This document shows positions 47,589 to 63,074 of a stretch of DNA of 64,000 nt, one piece after another. The stretch is from Eutypella sp. D-1 (Eukaryota; Ascomycota; Sordariomycetes; Xylariales; Diatrypaceae): the NCBI GenBank assembly GCA_023313575.1, contig JAJTTP010000008.1, positions 1,240,001 through 1,304,000 of the forward strand. Direction: 5' to 3'. The position numbers and the translations under genes were made by a program. How positions within the stretch are numbered: the first letter of the stretch is position 1; every line of letters starts with the position of its first letter. The notes beneath the pieces were generated by a model, which saw only the letters and a program-made list of their open reading frames with translations, had not been told where the DNA came from and ran no database searches.

Positions 47589-50500
47589 TGTGAATATAAG
47601 ACAAAGGAATGTGGGGCGGACGAATATATACCTGAGAATAGAAGTGCAAAGGAGCGTGATGCATGTAGGTGTCTTGCTAGAGCGGGACAGAGATCCAGTA
47701 TCCCCATTCACCTAGATGAGGAGATGATCTTCACTCTTATATAGTCGGGAAGACACAGATTTCCTTCACACAGCGGGCACGATCATTTCTTCCCGGTGAA
47801 TAGGGGACGTGGTTCTCATGGTTCCCCTATCTGGAAGGTAGTCGACCCGCGACTCATCTCCCGGGGGCGTATGAGAGGACTCTGCGACACGTGTGGATGC
47901 CACGAGTAAAAAGGCCAACTAATAAAGTGCATTTTTGCTTTTATTGAGTTGATGATGCTAGGAAGTACAGCCTATTGGACGAGTAAGCAGCGAGCATTCG
48001 AACAAAAACGACTGGTCTTCAAGACAAGAGGATATTGCGGTAGTAGAGCTCCAGAACGGCAGCGCCGTCCACTAGATCAGTAAGGAGAAGGTTGTCATTG
48101 TATCCAAAGACGCGGAAACGCGTGTCCATTGGATAACGACGTGACACTCTGATGTGATTGAAGCTAAGGGATCTAATATACCCCCCGAGACAGCCTTTCT
48201 TTTTTTACGTTTGGCCTGAATTCTCTCGAATAAGAGGTTTGATAGCAATGTCAGCAGTCGTTAGTGGACGGCGTGAGCGTCAGGGATGGACTTGGGTAGC
48301 ATTGGCCGACCTTTTTAGTCCAGTCCCCAATTCTAGAAAACCTGCTTCTTGGAGACAAAAGGTCTTGGAGACAGTCCTCGTCCATTCTGATTAGTCTACA
48401 ACAGGTCATCGTTGACCTGGACAGCGTAGCATCGCGCGGTACCGGTAGTATGCTAGCGGGCATGAACGCTAATCTGGGCACACCTGGATATAAACAACCC
48501 CTTTACACTCAGGCATAGGACCAGCCACGTAGACTGGCTGGCAATCATCATTAGGCTTGAGCCCATGGAATGTGGTCGCAGTTTCTATATAGCAACGTAG
48601 ATATCAAATCGCGGCATATAGGTAACTATAGATATTACTTATTGCGCGTGGTGTTCTAGACGTCGAGACCTTAGCGTTGGGGACAAGCAAAATGGAACTA
48701 ACCGCAGGCCCAGAAAACAAGCTCAAGATCGTTTTCATGCACGGCATCAGGACCCCTCAGTTTCCAGAAAATGCTCATCTTGATCCACTGGGGTATAGTC
48801 GGATGCGCAAGATCTGGGTACCTGCGCGAAGATACCGCGTGGGGAGTCCAAGGGTCAGGGAGGTCAGGGCCCGGATCACCAAGGGGGGTCCCAGGACCCT
48901 GTCACACGGCACATCGGCTGTCTCAGACCCCGCAGACAAAGCCCAGCAATGAGGTTCGGGGGCCCCAAGAGGGGTGTGGCAGCACGGCCGTGCCTCCTGA
49001 GAAAGCTTGTTCACACGGAGATGGTAAGGAGTCGATAGCTCACATTGATAAATAGCTGCGGACCCCCTTTCCCCCTTCCCTGTTGGTTCATCTGTCTAAT
49101 GTGTCGCCACTCCTAAGTTAGGGCACCTAGACCTTTTCCTGTCTTTTTTTCTTTCTTTTCTTCTTCTCATAGCATCAGCTCTTCAAAATGGGTTGAAGGC
49201 CAATTTTTTTTTAATATTAGCGTACTGACCAGTCTCAAATCAAACCGAGCAAGTCGTTGGGCTCGAGGGTTCCCGTTGGTCGTTGGTTCAGAGCTGGCGG
49301 AGCCGGGGACGGGCGAAGCCGGTTCTAGTCAGGAACAGAAATCCTGTCAAAAGCCCATCTATGCGATCTGATTGGATGGTGACCTAAATGACCAAGCGAA
49401 TGGCAGGCAAAAAAAAAAAAGAGATCTAGAAATTTCATCTTTCTCGAGAGAGAGAGACTGGACCGCTCCGACACTCCGTCTAGCGTAGGAGTTGAAACAA
49501 GGGGAACTTGTTAGCCAGAAGGCAGGAAACCCCCATTTCAGGTGATTTATCATGTTTCTTTTCTGTTTTTCTAGCTTGTATTTCCAGGGAATCAAGCAGA
49601 GGACCCGAAGAGCCTGTCGCAAGCGTAGGCGTAGGGGCGAAGGGGTTTTTTTTGGGGGGGGGGGAGGGGGGGAGTCAAGTGTGAAGAGGACATATCCCGT
49701 GGAGGTTGGCGTGACTTGGTCCAGCCGCGTGCCCGCGGTCAAGGTTGGTCATGTCTTGGAGTCGAAGACTTTTTTTTTTTTTGGCATCTCGGCCAAAATG
49801 CTGGACTTGGAGTATGGCGCCGCCCTTAGGAGGATTTCTAGCCACATAGCGCTGGCACGCTCAAGGGGAGAGGGGGGGGGGAGAAGGTAGAGAAGGATAA
49901 GATGCAGCAGCATATACATAGTAAGATATTATGTGAGCTAACTAGTAGTTGTGAGTTCTGGAAGACAGCATTAGATAGGAGAGCTAGTGAGAGGGCTACG
50001 TATAGCTGCTGTAGGCGGGAGTAAAGGGAAAAAAAAACACGACATGACATGGCGTCTCGTCCCGTTGCGTCGACAAAACACACAAACAAGAAGCAAATCA
50101 TGACTCTATACACAACCGGTTAGCTTTGAAGTGGCATCACATTCATAGGGCTCGAATCACTCGTATATATCACCTACCAGCCACATATAAGCAAGCAAGC
50201 AAGCACAACCAAACTCAAAAAATGGTATCAAGCCGAGCCGTTATGACATTAATACATAGGCATTTATTTATTCATTTATAAATATCCCATCTCTCCCCCC
50301 CCCCCCTTTTTTTTCGACGGCCATGGCCAAGTCAAGTCTTGTGCTTTTTTCTTCTAGCCGAGCCCTGCAAAAACAAAACGCAATATATAAATAAGCTCAT
50401 AACGGGGAGACCCGGCCCCCCTCCCCCTGCTGCCCCCCTATTCTCTCTAGCAATCGGTGGGGTTGGTTGTGTTAGCTCGTCGTATGTCCTAAAGTAGACC

Positions 50501-50831
50501 TATCTGTTCTTCTGCCCGTCTAATCTTCGGATCGTGCACGATTGAAGAGCAAAAATCGTATCGAGTGGCCAAATTCAAGTTTGGTATCCGCTTCGATCTT
50601 CTGTCGCGTAAGCGGATTCGAGGGGGGGTGTGGGCGAGGGTAGCTCCTCCATATCTCTTTCTCTCTCTTAAGACTGGGGCGGTGGAGATCCCCACGGGGT
50701 TCTATATGATACCAATAACCCGCGGCACCCACCAGAGAAGAAGCCGTTCGTATACCGCTCAGTCATATTCGTCCCGGCTGACACAGCAGCAGCACGCGGG
50801 CCCCCTATATCCGAGAATAAAAAACACTGCC
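47589..50831. other. Intergenic, 3.2 kb, homopolymer-rich, possible relic at 48019-48180
   Basis: A minus-strand open segment ending at 48019 reads R-F-R-V-F-G-Y-N-D-N-L-L-L-T-D-L and looks like a last exon. I find no upstream partner. There are long G and T runs at 49648-49672, 49770-49781 and 49866-49881, A runs near 49410, and CT-rich stretches near 49140. The last 700 bp before 50832 are the 3' untranslated region of PRP43. No other gene was recognised. Confidence 0.45.
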
Positions 50832-53418
<2,587 letters not shown>

Positions 53419-55169
53419 TTTCAGGCGGGTCCGCGGGGGGGTTGATTGATGGAATTGAGGTGGTGGTGGAGGTGGTGGTGGTGGTGTTGATGTCGAATTC
53501 GGTTGTCACAATGCGACGGGAATGGGACGTTGCAGTTGTTTTAAGGTAGGCAGTTTTCCCTTCGAGATTGGGGTTCGCAAGGCTGAAGTTGGAAGGAAGG
53601 AAAAAATAGATTGAAGCGCGCGATTGATAAAAGAAGTTACCATGAAGGTAGTAGTAAAAAGATGGATCACCCCTCTAACTTCATAGCAAGGGGGCAAAGG
53701 CAATGCAAGGCAATAACGGTTATCTACCTAGTGCCAGACTAATGGTAAGAATGTGATAGCGATAAGATCCTAGGATGTTGATTGGACGACTGCTTTGTAT
53801 TTCTACATGTACCTAAGTACCTACCCACAGAGCAGAACGAGCTCAACAGGAGGTGCGACCCACTACTTACATCAAGGACAAAAAGGGTTCAATACATCAA
53901 TAGGCTTCATATATACGCCACTCATTGGCATAGTAAACCAAAGCAAGACCATATTATCACATCCCAAATTACCAGCAAAAAAACCGTACGGGACGAAAAA
54001 AACCTTCATGCAGATAAATATATACGTAACTATATGCATAGCGCGTCAAAACCCACGGATAGTAGTCCCGACGACGAATGTACGCGGAAAAGAAAAAACG
54101 GAGAGAAAAGACGATCCAGCAATAATTACAAAAAAGAAACACAATATGTATAAACCAGACTAGACCAGACCAGAACCAGAGCCAGGTCAGATTAGGAGGA
54201 GGAACGCCCCAATGGGACAGGACGGGACGGGATTTGAGTTAGTCGGTCACGGGGGGGTGGGTTAGATATGTAGAATACCGCAACGGCCGCCGCCGCCGTC
54301 GACTTTGACTTTGACTTTTGACTTTCTTCTTTTCCCTCCCTCCTTCCTTCCTTCCTTCCTTCCTTTCTGCCCAACGCCGTAAACTCCCCCCTTCCGTCCG
54401 CCCGTCCCTCCGTAATTCCACCTAAAAACCCCCCTTTTTACTCCGTTACCATACCGTCACCGTAACCGTAACCGTTACCGTAATTACCCTGCCCCATCCC
54501 CATACACAAGGTAGATAGGTAGTCCAGTTCGCTATGTAATAGAATCCGAACGGGGAATATTCCCCCCTCCCCCGAGGAAGCAACGGCCCATTCGTTGAGA
54601 CCCCCGGTTCCAAATAAGGGGGGAAGAGGGGGGGGGGGAGGGGGGGGGTAGGGAAGTACCGGGATGAAAAAGTGCAAAAGGAAAAAAAAAGAATTATGCA
54701 TCATGTAGCCCAAGCCACAGAGAGATCAGCGTTTGAAACCTCAACCCATCCATCTCTTTTCTCTTGGGCATGCTTCCTGTTGCGAATATGTTCGTTCCTG
54801 TTCCTGTCTATCATGATCTGTGCGTCAGGGAGGGGGAAAGGAAAAAAAAAACTCTCAATCAATCATACACCGTCTCCTAACTTCGCGCATGAAAAAACAA
54901 ATGCAACAACACATGAATGAGTACCTTCCCAATACCCGCGAGGGTTTTTCTTTTCGACTTTTCTCTCTCTCTTTTCCCCCTTTGCCTCATCCCCTGTTGC
55001 TCCTATTAATCATCAATCAATCAGTCCGAGCTACTGCTCGCCTTCATCGCGTTTCTGATGATGTTCTCGACCAATTCCATCGATTCCTCCGACACCTCTG
55101 GTATATCTCTCGTGTCGCCAGCGGCCGCGGCCGCGACTGCGACGACGCCGGGGCCTCGCGAACTGGATC
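53419..55169. other. Intergenic, 1.75 kb, low-complexity
   Basis: The region covers the promoter of PRP43 and the 3' flank of the JmjC gene. GT-rich repeats (ggtggtggtgg) lie at about 53460-53480 in the PRP43 leader. A CCTT microsatellite lies at about 54341-54364, followed by the repeated 'ccgtaaccgtaaccgttaccgtaa' near 54455-54485. G runs occur at 54618-54650. No gene was recognised. Confidence 0.55.
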
Positions 55170-58100
55170 TCACTGGTCCGGCCCCGGGGGCATGTTGTAC
55201 GGGTACACCTGGAACGGGTTGTATTGCATTGGCTGGCTGAGCTGGTCTGGGTGGAGGCTGTTGTCGTTGTTAGGCACTGTCTGCGGATACTTCTGCCAGA
55301 GAGGTCCGCTTACATTGCTGCTGAACTGTACACCTTGACCGAACGGGTGCATCGAAGGTTCGTTTCCGTAATTCATGGCCGGGCTTGGACTTGATATTTG
55401 ACCGACGAAGGCAGGTGAGTTCGTCGCATTGGGGTTATGAAAGTAAGGCTCGGGGGTACCAGATGAGCCCGGGAATGGACCGTAGGATGAAATCGGTGTG
55501 GCTGGGTACGGCGAGACGTTGACAAGCGGGCCGGGAGCTGAACCGGGAACGGGGGTGCCCATAGGTGACGCTGAGTATGAGCCATGGCGTGTACTTGTCA
55601 CGGCGTTGGCAGTGCTTGGAGAAGATGCCACCCCTGATGGCTGGCCCTTGCGAATGGTCTCCCACGGTCTCGGAGCAGGTATGTATGTCTGTTTCGGTGC
55701 CCTGCTTACTTGTATAGTACCCGTTTTTTTAGAATTCTCTTTAGTATTTGGTGTTCGAGCCCCAGCCACGCCTGGCGGTATGCTTGTTATTTTATTCGGT
55801 ACCGTAGGAGAGGCACTCGGGGCCCCTGTCGTCGGGGTCGACACATGAGGAGTCCGGGACATTCCTTGATTCGTGGGTGATGTTGCATTTCCAAGCTGCT
55901 CTTGGTACGCTCTCAACTGTGCGTCATGTGCTTCCTGCCTCCTCATCATCTCCTTCCGTACATGCGCCTGTAGTGCGGGATGCAAACTGGCTCCGTATGA
56001 CTGGCCCAGATCCCAGGGGCTCATGGGTGAGATTGCGGCGGGGGGGTTTTCTGTTTTACCTCCGGGTGTTGAGACTGCATTGAATGGGCCTCCTATTTTT
56101 GGCTGTGGCGTGCTGGGTGACGCCACCGGTTGACTTGGACCGAGCGGTTGGGGGTGGTTCATGTGCGCGCTGCTCGTGCTGGGTGATGGAGTCGAGGTGG
56201 CACCAATCGACAGATCTTTATCCAAGGAATAGCGATGGCTGGGTGCCATTCCTCCCGAAATACTACCTGATCCGAATGACGGTCTCTTCATACCGAACAA
56301 CGCATCTGGCGTCCTCATCAGATGAGCTCGAAGGTTACCTTCATAACCATTGGTGAAGCCGCCCCATGGCGCGTATGGTGTACGATATTTCGTCGAATCC
56401 CTATAGAATGGATAAATTAGCAATTAGCAATGCAAGGGGGGTTGGGGGGATGTACCTATTATGATGCACCTGGAAGAAGGCATACTTCTGGACAACACTC
56501 AGCGTTCCAGACTTGTTCGCATTCTCAGCGCTCGCTACTTGAGCTTGGGGCTGTGCTGCTTGTGCCTGCATTCCAGTGCCTTGGCTTGACGCAGACGAGG
56601 AGGGTCTAATAACAGAAGAGGTCATCGGTGCAGTGAAAGACTTCGTCGAGGCAGACGAACTAGACCTTGCTCTTGCCTGAGCTTGGAAGAGCTGGCCGTT
56701 CTGTGGCGATGGTGATGGGCCAAGGCCGGGGGGTTGTGTAAAGCCATGGCTGAAGGGCGATTTTCCATTCGACTCAAACCGGCCAGACCCATAAGAAAAC
56801 GACGATGTTCTAAATCGCGAATCCGGTCCGAACGGCCGAGAAGGGCCTCTATGAAGGTTGAGTGACTGACTGTTTCTCGTATGCCCGCCTTGTGATGGTT
56901 TGGCCCGAGGGGTTTTGATAGGCTGAGGTTGAGGAGTACTGTCTGGTTGTGAGGGCTGACTCTGTGAAGTTTGCGAAATTTGTTGAACTTGCTGAGCTTG
57001 CTGTGGCGGCTTCGGGGTCTGCTGCATACTCGTGTGCATAGGTTGTTGAGCTTGGAAGGGTGACTGCTGCTGCTGCTGCTGCTGCGATTGCGGTTGCGGT
57101 TGCGGCGGCGGCGGCGGCAATGGCGCCGGTTGCTGGTGTGGTGGGGGCGGCGGCCGCGCTTGCAAGGGTTGCTGTGTTCGAGGTTGCTGGGCTTTCGGCG
57201 TCCGACGTTTTGGCGCAGTCTGTTTTGCGGGGGCGGATTTGGGAGTAAACCCGCTCGACAAGTAATTCGGCTTCGGGACGAACTGCTGTGGCGTAAATAG
57301 GGCTTGTTGCGGTAGCGAATGCTGGGGCTGAGGATATTGAGGTTGTGGGGGTTTCGGCATGACGTGCTGAGGAGTATACGGTGCTGCTGGCCTTGGCGGC
57401 ACGAACTGCTGGGACGTGTAGGGGGATGGCACAAAGGATGGAGTGATTGGGTTCTTGGGCTTGTACTCGTACGGCTTTTCCGTCTTGGTAGGACGAGGGC
57501 CTCCTTGTAAATGTGCGGCAAAGGTGAATCCAGCGAACGACTTGCGGGGCTGTGGCGGGGCGGGCGGTGGACGCGGGATAGTGTCCAGGAAGTTGCTTCG
57601 AGGATTATGCTTCGAACTCTTTGGGTTGTCTGTGTACTGCGCCCGGGCTTCTGTCGAGTTCCGCCCAAGATAGTACCAGAGTTGGTTCTCCTTCGATAAG
57701 TCAACCTTAGCCTGCATCTTGGTGTTGGGCTTGCAGGTGTTGAACTCGGACCAAGTGAATCCGTCCACAAATGGCTCGTCGGCTCGAGGGATCTCTTCCG
57801 TCTGTCTCTTAGTAGCTTTGATCTTCTCCCTGGCCCTACGTGACGTGGGCATGGGAATGGCGTTCGCCGAGGCCTTCGGCAGACGGTAGTCGGCGGGATC
57901 TTGTAACAAGAGCCATTTCCATTCGACCTCGACTCGGTCCCTGATTGACGTTAGCATAGGTCTCATCACATCACATGTAGTCAAGGCTTCGTACCCGTTT
58001 GGAATGACGTCCAGGAGGAAGGTCTCCTCGTCCGTCCGGTTCTCCACAACAAGACCGGCAAAGATTTCGCCCCTGTGATATTGCAGCTGACAGAGCTCGC

Positions 58101-60777
58101 CCTTCTTGACGGCGGCAGCGGCTTGCCGAGTCTTCTGGCATTCGTCCAAAACCTTGCTGTCCCGTTTCCGGTCGCGCTTCGTCCTGTGGAAGCGGCAGCT
58201 AAATTCATATGCCTTCTCTTTATATTCGGTACCGTCCTCGCTGAATATGGGCACTTCACCTTCTTCGACCAGCACTCCAGCAGCTGCTGCACAGGTAGCG
58301 TGGTAGGATCGGGCGCACTTCTTTTGGGCGCACCGGAAGCAAGCGCCCTTCTTGGATCGGCAATACAAGCATTTGAGATTCAGGCGATCGTGACTCATAT
58401 CTGCCACATTTGCTACCTCTTTCCCGTCGACGGTCTCAATCCACGTTTCCGGGCCATAAAGCGCACATAGACGATGCGCCTTTCGCCCATCGTCCGTAGG
58501 CAGAATGTCCAAGCCTGCGATATCGTGGGGGCAGAGGCAGCAAGGAGGCTCGACGTAATTCTTGACCCGTAGTCGTACCTTCTTGATCTTTCGGCCGGCT
58601 TTCCGCTCTCCCTTCTCGACTGGCGCACGCTTTCGCTTCCGTACAGGTTGCTTAAACCTGACGGCACCAGTAGACCGGGGCGTTGGGATAGGATCATCTT
58701 CCTCTTCGTCGTCTTCATCCTCATCCTCTTCCTCGTCGTCTTCCTCGTCCTCTGTCTCCTCGTAGTCGGTCGATTCGCCCCGAAGCTTACGCTCTATTTC
58801 GTAGACGTCCACCCACACACTGTCCTGAGCCTGGGCGCATTCGCATTTCTTGGCGATCTTGCCCATCGGCAGCCAGGAGTCCAGGGCAAAATTGACGGCC
58901 TCGGCACAATTATAGCCCAGATTATATCCAGAGTGATAGCCATAGGGGTAAGTGACGACGAATTCCCCGGGATACGAAACGCACTTGTTGACCTTTATGT
59001 TATAGTTTTGTTGCAAATGATTGGGGGAGATTAGGAAGGCTTTGTGGCGGAGGAATTGGTCGCAAGCTTTTGCGTCCGTTGGCCAAATGTTCTTCATGGC
59101 GGCTTCGAATCGACGGGCATCACCTTGAGAAATGCTGTACCATTGCTTAGGGGCGCCGAAGTGGAGGTAGTTGATGCTGTACAAGTCGACATCTTCAAGG
59201 TGCCAGGCAAATGTCGACTTCCACATACCGAGATAGAGGTATGCTGTGTTAACACCTGGAACTTTGGTGCCGAGCACATCTAGCAAGTTTGGGAGCTTGC
59301 TAAGGTTCCAACAATTACAGTCTTCGTCAAAAAGGGTTCCTGGCAGGTCGGCGCCATAAAGCGGCGGCGCATACGTGAGCGTCTTCCAGTAGATGCGTTC
59401 CAGCTCCTCACATCTCTCGGGCGTATAATCCGAGATGTCCATCTTATAATCGAATTCTTTGAAGGCCTCCTCATCGATCCTAGCAGATGCTTCGCGGCGG
59501 GCATATTTTCTCCGGGCCGAAGTAGATTGCTTGATAGATTTAGCCTGCTTCATCGCACCCATTCTGCCGCCTCTAGGCGTGTCGGCCTCATCTTCGTCCA
59601 AAGGCGCACCTAGCTCTTGCTCAACGGATTCGATGACGCTCTCGCTAGGTTTGGGCGAAACGGGCGTCATGGGTCGGTCTTCCAAGTCCGCCATACTATC
59701 CTTAGCCGATCGCGTTCTGCCTCTGCCCCGCCCACCTCGTCCACGCCTCCTAGAAGTGGACGATGAGCGACTTGTGGTCGATGCAGCGGCGGTGGCGGCG
59801 GCAGTAGCCCTTGTTCGGGGGGCGGTCTTAGGCTTCTCTTGGTGGGCGCGTCTTTCACCTCGCCTGGCTGGGGGCTGATGTTCACTCTGATCACAGAGCT
59901 GTCGCCATTGAGGGAGGTTGTAGGATCGCTGGTGGAGAATGTTGACCTGTCGATACGTTCCATTGGAGCCCATTATTTCCTGCTTGATCGGCTGTCTGAC
60001 GGTGACCTGCTTCACTAGCTCATCCAAAACAGGAAGCTTCTCTTTCCATTCCTCGGGGGGTATGATTTTGATGATACCGGACTTCATGCCATACGAATCG
60101 ACTTTTTCCATCTATGCAAACACCAATTAGCAACGGTAACTTACATATTATGCATTACACGTTACGTTACGAAAGCAAGGGCGAGGGCTAGAGCAAGATG
60201 AGAAAAAAAAAAGATCCAGAGCAGGGTTGCGCAAACTGGAACAAACGTAACGTACAAATTTCTTGAAATCCTTAAATTGGTGCATATTCGGCTTGAAGAC
60301 GGGGACAGTACCAGACCAATGGTCAGGGAAGATCTCGCCGATGTCTTCCTCAAGGTCATCAGGTCGAGCATCAGGTTGAGACTGAGGTTCAGCAGCCGGG
60401 ACAGTTGATTCCGGAAGATCAATGCCGATGGCGGCGTCGTCTAGGTCACTAAGTTCGGAGTCATCGTCGCTATCGTCGAGCTTCATCGCGTTGTTACTAT
60501 CAGGAGGCGAGTGCAAGCCGATGGGTTTTTGTGAATGGGGATCGTGCCCCTGAGGATCTTTCATGGTTATATCATTTGGGTCAACAGTGGCAGGTGGTGC
60601 ATGCGGTGCAGGTGGTGCAGATACTGCAGTAGTTAGTGTGGGTGGTTGGTTCTGGTTTGCCGCGTTCGTAGTCTCGCTCTGTGGGGGACTATGAGCGAGT
60701 TGAGCGAGTTGCGGCTCTTGCTGGAGATCATCGGCGGCAGGCGGCGGCGCCATTGCGGCAGTCGCATCAGTCGACAT
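55170..60777 (-). CDS. JmjN/JmjC histone lysine demethylase with extended PHD finger (KDM4/Rph1-like)
   Basis: An 1802-aa nuclear Fe(II)/2-oxoglutarate demethylase, expected to act on H3K9me3/H3K36me3. It has three exons (60777-60256, 60111-56456, 56400-55170), in phase, 5409 nt. The JmjN domain spans the first intron: F-K-D-F-K-K-F joined to M-E-K-V-D-S-Y-G-M-K-S-G-I. The JmjC domain (about 440-590) has the iron ligands H478 and E480 in H-L-E-D-V-D-L-Y-S and the distal H567 in P-Y-G-Y-H-S-G-Y-N, so it should be active. An acidic run of Glu/Asp (about 623-648) follows. Next is an extended PHD finger (about 697-785: C-C-L-C-P-H-D ... H-R-L-C-A-L-Y ... C-x2-C ... H-A-T-C). The C-terminal 900 residues are Pro/Gln/Ser-rich and disordered, including a polyglutamine run. 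The JmjN-JmjC linker, with an RGRGGRGRG box, is longer than in animal KDM4. Confidence 0.93.
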
Positions 60778-63074
60778 GATGTCGAAGGGAGGGGACGAAC
60801 TACATGCGATCGATCAACCCATTCAAGTGATTGAATTTTAATTTTCCTTCCGATTCTTGCTTTCCGATTTCCGATTTCCGATTTCCTCAACTTCAGCTTC
60901 TTCTAAAACTAGCCGACTCCCGACAGAAAGCCAGAAAGGGAAGAAAGAGAAAGAAGAAAAGGGAAACCGAGGGAGAGAGAGAAGAAAAAAAGGAAAGGAA
61001 ATTAGAAAAAGATGAGATAGAGAGAAATCCCGTTGAACTTGAAGTCGTCGAAGAATATGGATTGTCGTCAATCAACTACTACCTAAGTAGGTACTCACTC
61101 ACTCTACTATGCAAATTAACCAGAGATAACTACTTTTATGTAGGTAACTAGGATAACCAGGTAGTAGGTCTAGAATTCTAGAATTGCTCAGTGGTTGTTG
61201 ATGGGGGTGGTGTAATATGTACGACGAGTGGATGGGTTATGGACGGGTTTGGTGGATGACCTCGGAGAATGGTGTGGTGGATGGGTTTGTTAGATTGATA
61301 GACCTTGCGAATACCAATGAACCTCTAAGGTAAGGATACCTAGGTAACCTGTGGAAGTATGGATATTGTACTTTGCAGTGAAGAACGGGATGGTCTGGTC
61401 TCCGGACAGACAGGCAGACGGGAGCAGACGGGGGCAGACTGGCAAGACTAGGAACTGGGCAGTTTCGTTTTAGTACTTGCGTGCATAAGTATTGTACTAG
61501 GTAACCTTAAGCTGGAAAAGTATTGTAACATCTACTCTACCTACTATAGGTCGGTAGGAGGTAGGCAGGTATGGAGAAGGTAAGTGCTAATTAACCCTGG
61601 ACATGTAATGTACCTAGGTATGTATGTATGTACATAAAGTTCGGGAGGCTTGGGGGAGGAGCAAAGGGGGCTAAAGGGGGCCTGGGGTGGACTGAGAGGA
61701 CGCCCCGGGGGAGTACAAAGAACCGACCGATCTTGCCGATGGGAGTGTCTACCTAGGTAGTTTGGTAGTCTACATACTTAGGTGGTGTTGAGCTGCTACA
61801 GTATAATAATTTCAGCTTTGTTAGTGCAATCCAAGTCGCATTAGTATTTTCGGCTACCTATTCTACGGGCGGGGCATCTGGTCTTAGGGTGGTTCGATAT
61901 TGTAGATTGATAACCGTCGGGTTCAACCTATTGATTGATAAGGGGATATAACAACAAGGGGAGTAAGGGAATATGGAAGTAGAATAGGGTGGAAGTACCC
62001 CCCGGCTAGGGCCGTCTTATTAACAATTAGGAAGGAGCGAATCCCCCTTTTCTGCAGGTTAGATACCCCCTAGGTAACTACGTGCATATGTTGTATGTAA
62101 GAGAAGACGATGACGACGTAATAGAATGACCCCCAGCAGTATAATAACTAACTACCAAGTAGGTATTCTGTCTGAACGGTGCTAGGCTATAGCGTGCAAT
62201 ATCAGGCTTTAGCTTGACTGATCTACCCTCCTTCGTACTACTACCTAGGTTATTACTACTATGAATATCCAGTACAATGCGACGTTAATATCTGGAACCT
62301 ATGCGGTTGGTAGTCGTCGAGTTCCTAAGGTTCCAAAGTTCCAAGGTTACGAGGTAACGGGGAGCCCTCGTTATGGAACTGATCTGTCAGGTCAGGTCCA
62401 CGTCCGAACGGAAGCAGCTTGGAGGCAATCTCGGCCCACGGGTACATTAGCTACCTAGTATCTATCTGGCTAACATCGGCGTTTTCCTACCCCGACGTAA
62501 GTGGGTACCTGTATGTATACTGTTCATAATGACCACTCGTGAAAACTTAGAACCATTAACGTTTGCACTAACTCTCAAATCCTGACATTGGGATCGGATG
62601 GAGAGCTCTCCTCGGCATCTAGCCTTACTCCTATCCCTTCAGATGATGTTCTTGACTTGTTGCCGCTGCCATCCAATATTCGAGGAAAAATGCGCATCTA
62701 TCTCAACAGCGTAACAAAGGAATAACTTTTTTGACGTAGAGGCCGGGTTACCCAACCCCAACCCCAGCTCTTGTAGCCAGATCCGGCTGACGGGGAGGGA
62801 CGCTTTAATGAGATGGTAGCACATGCATGGGACTAGATATATTGCAGGATGAGGGTCACCAGAATATTCACCAGTTTCAAGGGTTAGTTCGTAGTGGATG
62901 GAATCTATACACGCACACATAGATCTACTAGACTCTTTGGGTGGGTATACATATAGGTATTTTAGGACTTCGAAGCATCATGCGCATACATACATCGCTC
63001 TGTAGTTCCGTTCCGAACTGTACCGTAGTTATTCATCATCATCACGATCCAAAACCCTCACCAAAATCCGCCTC
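60778..63074. other. Intergenic, 2.3 kb, rich in ACCTAGGT palindromes
   Basis: This is the upstream region of the JmjC gene and 3' flank of the NMNAT-like gene. The palindrome CCTAGGTA or ACCTAGGT and close variants recur at about 61338, 61612, 61751, 62069, 62243 and 62450. GTAGGTA/TACCTAC half-sites lie between them. Purine-rich runs (gagagaaagaagaaaaggg) occur at 60940-61010. No open frame here has family features. Confidence 0.6.

Noticed and set aside
46536..47744. A 402-codon open frame on the plus strand
   Set aside because: It is the antisense shadow of the very GC-rich GH16 gene, with Gly/Ala/Arg/Pro-dominated composition and no domain. The minus strand carries a clear signal peptide and catalytic box.
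61081..62520. Repeated ACCTAGGT considered as a CRISPR-like or telomere-like array
   Set aside because: Spacing is irregular, there are no constant-length spacers, and the unit is a palindromic octamer rather than TTAGGG. It is better described as a dispersed motif.
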